Made by a program: the position numbers and the translations under genes. This document shows, piece by piece, positions 50,129 through 55,335 of a stretch of 55,335 nt of DNA. The DNA comes from Selenomonadaceae bacterium (lineage in GTDB: Bacteria > Bacillota > Negativicutes > Selenomonadales > Selenomonadaceae), in NCBI GenBank assembly GCA_017477125.1, contig JAFUXN010000117.1, positions 1-55,335 on the forward strand, given 5' to 3'. The notes beneath the pieces were generated by a model that worked only from the letters and a program-made list of their open reading frames with translations, did no database searches and had not been told where the DNA came from. Position 1 is the first letter of the stretch; every line of letters starts with the position of its first letter.

Positions 50129-52537
50129 ATGGAGAATAAGGAGCTCTTTGGCGAGCTCACCCCGCGCATGCTCGAGTTCAGAGAGAGCGTGCTCAACGAA
50201 AAACCGTACGTCGATGCCGAACGCGCCGTGCTCGTGACCGAGGCTTATCGAGCCAATGAGGCTCAGCCTTACGTGATCAAGAGGGCGCGCGGGCTCGAAT
50301 ACATTCTTGCCAACATGACGATCTATATCGAGCCCCAAACGCTCATCGTCGGCAACCAGACTACCAAAAACTATAACGCCCCCGTCTTCCCAGAGTACAC
50401 GATGGGCTTTATCATCGACGAGCTTGATAAGTTTGAGCTCCGCGACGGCGATGTCTTCTACGTCACCGACACCGATAAGCAACGCCTCCGTGAGCTCGCC
50501 CCCTATTGGAAAAACAACTGCCTGCATGATCGAGGCATCGCTCTGTTGCCCGACGAGGCGATCAACGTTCTGCCGTCGCTCGGCATGGAAGGCAAACTCA
50601 ATGCAGGTCCCGCGCATATCGCCGTTAATTACGAGCGTTTGCTCCGAGAAGGGCTCGCAGGCTATGAGCAACGCACGCGTCAACTCAAAGAGCATCTCGA
50701 TCTTTCCGATCCGGCGTCAATCGACAAATATCAGTTCTATAAAGCAATTTTGATTGTCATCGATGCCGTCAAGAATTTCGCCGACCGTTATGCCAAACTC
50801 GCTGACGAACTCGCGTCGAAGGAAACCGATCCCAACCGTCGAGCGGAGCTTGAGGAGATCGCGCGTATCTGTCGCAAGGTTCCCTATCAGCCCGCTGACT
50901 CCTTCCATGAGGCGATCCAATCCGTCTGGTTAATCCACGTCACGCTTCAGATCGAGTCCAACGGGCATTCGCTTTCTTATGGGCGTTTCGATCAATTCAT
51001 GTACCCGTACTATAAAAAGGACATCGACGCCGGCAAAATCACCGAGGATCAAGCCATCGAGCTGCTCACCAACCTTTGGATCAAAAATCTCACCGTTCAG
51101 AAGATCAGATCGCAAGGTCATACTCTGTCGAGCGCAGGATCGCCGATGTACAGTAATGTCACCTGCGGCGGTCAGACCGTCGACAAGAAGGACGCCGTCA
51201 ACGAGCTGTCGTTCGCCGTCCTGCACAGCATCGCTCAAACGCGTCTCACTCAACCCAACCTCACCGTCCGCTATCACGCCGACATCAATCCCGAGTTCAT
51301 GAAACTGTGCATTGAAGTCATGCGATTGGGCTTCGGCATGCCCGCTCTCAATAACGACGAGATCATCATTCCGTCGTTCATCGATTGGGGCGTCGACGAG
51401 AAGGACGCTTACAATTACTCCGCAATCGGTTGCGTCGAGTGCGCCGTGCCCGGCAAGTGGGGCTATCGTTGCACCGGCATGAGTTATCTCAACTTCCCGA
51501 GGCTCCTGCTCGTCACGATGAATGACGGCGTCGACATGACGAGCGGCAAACGTTTCGTCGCGGGCAACGGATATTTCAAGGACATGACGAGTTTCGAGCA
51601 GTTGATGTCGGCGTGGGACAAGACGATCCGCGAGATGACCAAGTACAGCGCGATCGTCGAGAACGCAATCGACGAGGCGACCGAGCATGAGGTTCCCGAT
51701 ATTCTCTGCTCGACGTTGACCGACGACTGCATTGCTCGCGGCAAGACGATCAACGAGGGCGGCGCCGTCTACGATTACATCAGCGGGTTGCAGGTCGGGA
51801 TCGCCGACATGGCTGATTCGTTGGCGGCGATCAAAAAGCTCGTGTTTGAGGAGAAAAAAATTACGCCCCAACAGTTGTGGGACGCTCTTATCGATAACTT
51901 CACTTCGCCCGAGAGCCGTCGCGTTCAGGACATGCTCATCAATGACGCGCCCAAGTACGGCAACGATGATGATTACGTCGACAATCTGATCGTTGAGGCT
52001 TATGCGTCTTATCTCGACGAGATCAAACACTATCCGAACACTCGATATCAACGCGGACCGATCGGCGGCATTCGCTACGGAGGAACGTCGTCGATCAGCG
52101 CGAACGTCGGTCAGGGCATGGGGACGATGGCGACGCCCAACGGTCGCAAAGCTCGTGAGCCGCTGGCGGAAGGTTGTTCGCCCGCTCATAACGCCGACAA
52201 GAACGGACCGACGGCGGTGTTCAAATCGGTATCGAAGTTGCCGACGGCGAAGATCACCGGCGGAGTGTTGCTCAATCAGAAGATGACGCCGCAGGTGCTG
52301 TCGAAGGCGGAGAACCGTCTCAAGCTGATCATGTTGATCCGCACGTTTTTCAATCGGCTGCACGGCTACCACGTTCAATATAACATCGTCGACCGCGCGA
52401 CGCTGCTCGATGCTCAACAGCACCCCGAACGTCATAAAGATTTGATCGTGCGGGTGGCGGGCTACAGCGCATTCTTCAACGCGTTGTCGAAGGCGACGCA
52501 AGATGATATAATCGGTCGCACGGAACAAACAATTTAA
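50129..52537 (+). CDS. Glycyl-radical enzyme of the PflD/YbiW type, probable sugar-phosphate dehydratase
   Basis: An oxygen-sensitive glycyl-radical enzyme of 802 aa. The active-site thiyl Cys435 and the general base Glu437 lie in SAIGCVECAVPGKWGY; the Cys-x-Glu arrangement marks dehydratase-type members rather than pyruvate formate-lyase (which has two adjacent Cys). The radical glycine is Gly778 in RVAGYSAFF. Context decides the likely job: an Fsa-type aldolase follows 15 bp downstream and a ROK kinase precedes. From memory, E. coli PflD and YbiW, also beside Fsa aldolases, dehydrate 1,5-anhydroglucitol 6-phosphate to 1-deoxyfructose 6-phosphate. I infer the same here. The start is the ATG at 50129, nine bases after AAAGGA. 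Confidence 0.88.
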   Translation: MENKELFGELTPRMLEFRESVLNEKPYVDAERAVLVTEAYRANEAQPYVIKRARGLEYILANMTIYIEPQTLIVGNQTTKNYNAPVFPEYTMGFIIDELDKFELRDGDVFYVTDTDKQRLRELAPYWKNNCLHDRGIALLPDEAINVLPSLGMEGKLNAGPAHIAVNYERLLREGLAGYEQRTRQLKEHLDLSDPASIDKYQFYKAILIVIDAVKNFADRYAKLADELASKETDPNRRAELEEIARICRKVPYQPADSFHEAIQSVWLIHVTLQIESNGHSLSYGRFDQFMYPYYKKDIDAGKITEDQAIELLTNLWIKNLTVQKIRSQGHTLSSAGSPMYSNVTCGGQTVDKKDAVNELSFAVLHSIAQTRLTQPNLTVRYHADINPEFMKLCIEVMRLGFGMPALNNDEIIIPSFIDWGVDEKDAYNYSAIGCVECAVPGKWGYRCTGMSYLNFPRLLLVTMNDGVDMTSGKRFVAGNGYFKDMTSFEQLMSAWDKTIREMTKYSAIVENAIDEATEHEVPDILCSTLTDDCIARGKTINEGGAVYDYISGLQVGIADMADSLAAIKKLVFEEKKITPQQLWDALIDNFTSPESRRVQDMLINDAPKYGNDDDYVDNLIVEAYASYLDEIKHYPNTRYQRGPIGGIRYGGTSSISANVGQGMGTMATPNGRKAREPLAEGCSPAHNADKNGPTAVFKSVSKLPTAKITGGVLLNQKMTPQVLSKAENRLKLIMLIRTFFNRLHGYHVQYNIVDRATLLDAQQHPERHKDLIVRVAGYSAFFNALSKATQDDIIGRTEQTI

Positions 52538-52552
52538 GCGGGAGGCATTAAA

Positions 52553-53230
52553 ATGAAACTGATCATTGACGACGCTCATATCGATCAAATCAAAGAGCTC
52601 TACGAGTACTATCCGATCGACGGCGTCACCACCAATCCCACGATCCTTGCCAAGAGCGGGCGCAATCCCTACGAAGTCCTGCATGAGATCAGAGACTTCA
52701 TCGGCGCCGACGCGGAACTTCACGTGCAAGTGATCGCTCGCAACGCCGACGGCATGGTTGCCGACGCTCACCGCATCGTCAAGGAGCTCGGCGATAACAC
52801 TTACGTCAAGATTCCTTCGGTGCAAGAGGGATTCAAGGCGATGAAACTTCTCTCGAACGAGGGCATCAACATCACCGCGACGGCGATCTACACTCCGTTG
52901 CAGGCATTCATCGCCGCGAAATCCGGTGCACTTTACGCCGCGCCGTATATCAATCGGATCGACAACATGGGCTATGACGGCGTCGAGATCGCTCAGCACA
53001 TTCACGACATCTTTGAGAACAACGGCTTCAAAGCGGAAGTGCTTGCCGCCAGCTTCAAAAACTCTCAACAGCTGCTCGAGCTTGCCGAGTACGGCATCGG
53101 GGCGTCGACCGCTTCTCCCGACGTGATTTTCGCGTTGGTCAAGAACGAGGCGATCACCTCCGCCATCAATCAGTTCATCAGCGACTTCGAAGGACTTGTC
53201 GGCGAAGGCAAGACCATGGCTGATTGCTGA
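52553..53230 (+). CDS. fsa: Fructose-6-phosphate aldolase-like protein (small transaldolase family)
   Basis: Class I aldolase of the FSA/TalC family, which cleaves fructose 6-phosphate or 1-deoxyfructose 6-phosphate to dihydroxyacetone or hydroxyacetone plus glyceraldehyde 3-phosphate. MKLIIDDAHIDQIKEL and DGVTTNPTILAKSGRNP open the barrel. The Schiff-base Lys86 is in TYVKIPSVQEGFKAMK, corresponding to Lys85 of E. coli FsaA. NITATAIYTPLQAFIAAKSGALYAAPYINRIDN and EVLAASFKNSQQ are family segments. Length 225 aa is normal. The ATG has GGGAGG upstream, and the gene is 15 bp behind the glycyl-radical enzyme, so the two act in sequence. Its last 15 bases form the edge of a tandem duplication. Confidence 0.93.
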   Translation: MKLIIDDAHIDQIKELYEYYPIDGVTTNPTILAKSGRNPYEVLHEIRDFIGADAELHVQVIARNADGMVADAHRIVKELGDNTYVKIPSVQEGFKAMKLLSNEGINITATAIYTPLQAFIAAKSGALYAAPYINRIDNMGYDGVEIAQHIHDIFENNGFKAEVLAASFKNSQQLLELAEYGIGASTASPDVIFALVKNEAITSAINQFISDFEGLVGEGKTMADC

Positions 53231-54338
53231 TCACAGCATCGAGCAATCCAAGTGCTCAAACCCGTCGAGCAACGCCCTCAACGTCTCCGCGATCCTGTCA
53301 ACGCCGCCCGCCTCGTCGCTCTCAACATTGAGCGGCATCTGCGGATCGTGCAACGACATCCTCAACAGCGCCCGGCCACCGTCGAAGTTCAGTCGAACGC
53401 CTTCGTGGTTGGGCGTTGCTGTCTCCAAACCCCGCTCGATCGCTCGACGCTCAAACTCCTCAAGCACCTTCGCGCCGTACGCTTTGAAATCCTCAACGTC
53501 GACGAGCTTCAATCGGAACTCGCGGCTCTCCGCAGGGCGTCTCAACTTCTCGATCAGCGTCGACAGCTGCTTGCCCTCACGACGAGCGCGCGCCGCCGCT
53601 ATCAACAATTTCACCGCCAAATATGCTCCGTCGTCGAGGTAGTAGTTCTCGCTCAACGCCCCATGCCCGCTCGTCTCGATCGCCAACGGGCTCACCGTGC
53701 CGCTCCCTCGAGAAAATCCTTCAGCCCGTCGCTCCCATGGCTGATTGCTGATTACAGCATCGACCGATCCAATTGATCAAACCCGTCGAGCAAGCCCCTC
53801 AACGTCTCTGCGATCCTATCGACGCCGCCCGCTTCGTCGCTCTCAACATTGAGCGGCATGTTGGGATCATGCAACGACATCCTCAACAGCGCCCAGCCAC
53901 CGTCGAAGTTCAGTCGAACGCCTTCGTGGTTGGGCGTTGCTGTCTCCAAACCCCGATCGATCGCTCGACGCTCAAACTCCTCAAGCACCTTCGCGCCGTA
54001 CGCTTTGAAATCCTCAACGTCGACGAGCTTCAATCGGAACTCGCGGCTCTCCGCAGGACGCCTCAACTTCTCGATCAGCGTCGACAGCTGCTTGCCCTCA
54101 CGACGAGCGCGCGCCGCCGCTATCAACAACTTCACCGCCAAATATGCCCCGTCGTCGAGGTAGTAGTTCTCGCTCAACGCCCCATGCCCGCTCGTCTCGA
54201 TCGCCAACGGGCTCACTGTGCCGCTCTCGTTGAGCCTGATGCATTCATTGATCACATTCTTGTAACCGCGCTTGAAACGGTGCTGCTTGAGCCCGAGCTC
54301 GCCCTCGAGAAAATCCTTCAGCCCGTCGCTCGTGACGG
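53217..54338. repeat. Tandem duplication of the phosphohexomutase 3' region
   Basis: The unit 53217-53738 repeats as 53739 to about 54338 with only scattered base differences. Both copies begin with CATGGCTGATTGCTGAT, the end of fsa. The fsa-proximal copy lacks 76 bp (equivalent of 54226-54301) near its far end, which breaks the frame there. The copy next to fsa is therefore the decayed one. Confidence 0.92.
53231..53695 (-). pseudogene. Truncated duplicate of the phosphohexomutase C-terminus
   Basis: The 154-codon frame is almost identical to the last third of the neighbouring phosphohexomutase (SPLAIETSGHGALSENYYLDD to the C-terminal SML). It lacks the N-terminal domains, the catalytic serine and the metal site, has no ribosome site, and is cut off upstream by the 76-bp deletion and the duplication junction at 53738. 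It is best seen as a non-functional relic, although transcription from the intact gene would run through it. Confidence 0.88.
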
Positions 54339-55257
54339 AATCGGTGACAATGGTCGAGCCGGGATATTTGGGTGCAAGGATCGCCGCCATCATCGCTATC
54401 AGCGCATTGCGATTGACCGCCTCGCCGTTGCTCAACACCGCGCTCATTCGATCCACGTCCGTATCGAAGATCAATCCGAGATCGGCTTTATGATCGAGCA
54501 CCGCCTTACGGATCGCCTCCATCGCCGCCGCGTTCTCGGGGTTGGGAATGTGATTTGGAAAATGACCGTCGGGCTCGAGAAATTGACTGCCGCCGGTGTC
54601 GGCGCCCAACGGCTCGAGTATCTTGGTCGCGAAGAAACCGCCCGCCCCGTTGCCCGCGTCGACCACGATATGCATGCCTTCCAACGGTCGAGCATCGTCT
54701 TCAACGTCGAGCTCCCGACAAATGATCCCGCGCAAGTGTTTCGAGTAGTGCTCGATCAGATCGCAAGGCGACACTCCGCGCGGAGCTCCCGACATCTCTC
54801 TGACCTTGGCGGCGTTCTTGAGCACGACGGTGATATCGGACTTCTCGAGCCCGCCGTCGGCAGTGAAGAACTTCATGCCGTTGCGATTGAAAGGCAGATG
54901 GCTGGCAGTCAACATGATCGCGCCGTCGGCTTTGGTCTCGTCGAAGATGATCGACATGAACATCGCGGGCGTCGACGCCAGTCCGCAATCGAGCACCTCA
55001 GATCGTTGAGCGCTCAACGCATTGATCACGGCGGACTTGAGAGCGGGGGCGGAGAGACGCGAATCGTGTCCGACGGCAACTCTCAACTCTTCGGGCGTCT
55101 TGCCGAGCTTATCGACGAGAAATTTGATAAAGCCTCCCGTGATCCGATTGACCGCCTCCGCCGACAGATTGAGCGGCTCACCTTCGACGCCGGCGATCGC
55201 CACTCCGCGCACGTCGCTGCCGTTCTGCAGTTTTAGCAGTTCGGTCTCATTCAACAT
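53752..55257 (-). CDS. Phosphohexomutase (phosphomannomutase/phosphoglucomutase family)
   Basis: The enzyme interconverts hexose 1- and 6-phosphates, supplying sugar nucleotides for surface glycans. Domain 1 carries VAVGHDSRLSAPALKSAV and the phosphoserine loop LTASHLPFNRNGMKFF; domain 2 the metal-binding LIFDTDVDRMSAV; domain 3 ETSGHGALSENYYLDDGAYLAVKLL, the sugar-binding loop; domain 4 NFDGGWALLRMSLHDPNMPLNVESD for phosphate binding. All key residues are present. The start is the ATG at 55257 (501 aa), nine bases after GGGAGG. Mannose or glucose preference cannot be told from sequence alone. A decayed copy of its 3' end follows, and it converges on fsa. Confidence 0.92.
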   Translation of the reverse strand: MLNETELLKLQNGSDVRGVAIAGVEGEPLNLSAEAVNRITGGFIKFLVDKLGKTPEELRVAVGHDSRLSAPALKSAVINALSAQRSEVLDCGLASTPAMFMSIIFDETKADGAIMLTASHLPFNRNGMKFFTADGGLEKSDITVVLKNAAKVREMSGAPRGVSPCDLIEHYSKHLRGIICRELDVEDDARPLEGMHIVVDAGNGAGGFFATKILEPLGADTGGSQFLEPDGHFPNHIPNPENAAAMEAIRKAVLDHKADLGLIFDTDVDRMSAVLSNGEAVNRNALIAMMAAILAPKYPGSTIVTDSVTSDGLKDFLEGELGLKQHRFKRGYKNVINECIRLNESGTVSPLAIETSGHGALSENYYLDDGAYLAVKLLIAAARARREGKQLSTLIEKLRRPAESREFRLKLVDVEDFKAYGAKVLEEFERRAIDRGLETATPNHEGVRLNFDGGWALLRMSLHDPNMPLNVESDEAGGVDRIAETLRGLLDGFDQLDRSML

Positions 55258-55290
55258 GATTATCAACCTCCCAACGCTGTTGTCGAGCTT

Positions 55291-55320
55291 ATTCTAACAA
55301 AAAATCCCGACCGCTTGCAA
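55291..55320 (-). promoter_or_regulatory. Promoter of the phosphohexomutase gene, overlapping an upstream terminator
   Basis: Minus-strand TTGCAA (55315-55320), 18-bp spacer, TAGAAT (55291-55296). The -35 lies in the loop of the terminator hairpin of the gene beyond the window edge. Confidence 0.6.
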
Positions 55321-55326
55321 TCGGGA
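55299..55326 (-). terminator. Terminator of a gene lying beyond the right edge
   Basis: Minus-strand TCCCGA/TCGGGA stem with a ten-base loop, followed by six T (complement of 55299-55304). It should end a minus-strand transcript entering from outside the window. Confidence 0.75.
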
Positions 55327-55335
55327 ATTGATTAA

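Noticed and set aside
50930..53068. 712-codon minus-strand frame opposite the glycyl-radical enzyme and fsa
   Set aside because: Antisense shadow; the plus-strand genes have intact catalytic motifs.
53773..55236. 487-codon plus-strand frame opposite the phosphohexomutase
   Set aside because: Antisense shadow of a gene with complete family motifs.

Overview
The window looks like a chromosomal segment of an anaerobic, motile, diderm Firmicute, most likely a Negativicute of the Selenomonas/Quinella kind. This is inferred, since there is no rRNA or marker-gene comparison. The basis is a Firmicute-like gene set (flagellin, glucose-family PTS, TTGACA/TATAAT promoters with strong GGAGG ribosome sites, T-tailed hairpin terminators) combined with an outer-membrane secretin in a Tad pilus locus, Ca-binding RTX-type secreted proteins without signal peptides, and oxygen-sensitive glycyl-radical chemistry. 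The DNA is GC-rich and conspicuously full of GATC/CGATCG words.

Layout. 1-0.5 kb: array of GC-rich hairpin repeats. 0.5-3.8 kb (minus): a 47-residue membrane peptide, proA, and flagellin. 4.2-7.8 kb (plus): sucrose PTS (EIIA-EIIB-EIIC in one chain) and sucrose-6-phosphate hydrolase. 7.8-12.0 kb (plus): ComF-like PRTase, TrkH K+ transporter and a TadG-like protein. 12.0-20.9 kb (minus): Tad/Flp pilus operon cpaB-rcpA-tadZ1-tadZ2-tadB-flp-tadE-tadA-tadC. 21.0-25.0 kb (minus): rsmE-mtaB-DUF192-diguanylate cyclase. 25.1-25.7 kb (minus): five tRNAs. 25.8-28.3 kb (plus): pseG and enolase. 28.5-39.0 kb (plus): one giant repeat-rich surface protein gene broken by a TGA and two single-base frameshifts, with a 518-codon Asp-X dipeptide tract. 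39.1-42.3 kb (minus): four-carbon acid sugar kinase and a second diguanylate cyclase; then tRNA-Ser. 42.6-46.7 kb (minus): a 1342-residue RTX-like protein with a leader of about 500 nt. 47.3-48.2 kb (plus): sugar-nucleotide SDR. 48.2-53.2 kb: a glycyl-radical locus (activase minus; ROK kinase, glycyl-radical enzyme and Fsa-type aldolase plus) that fits a 1,5-anhydroglucitol route to hydroxyacetone and glyceraldehyde-3-P. 53.2-55.3 kb (minus): phosphohexomutase with a decayed tandem copy of its 3' end.

How it fits together. Much of the window concerns the cell surface and carbohydrate use: flagellin plus PseG (a pseudaminic-acid step, often for flagellin glycosylation), Tad pili, two huge secreted repeat proteins, and two membrane-bound GGDEF proteins with product-inhibition sites that could set c-di-GMP for these structures. 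Sugar entry (sucrose PTS, anhydroglucitol-like locus, phosphohexomutase, enolase) feeds glycolysis. The most unusual points are the pair of Tad MinD-like ATPases with complementary half-defective Walker A motifs, the broken giant adhesin with slippable tracts, the ABC domain order in the PTS protein, and the glycyl-radical locus with face-to-face promoters over a palindrome.
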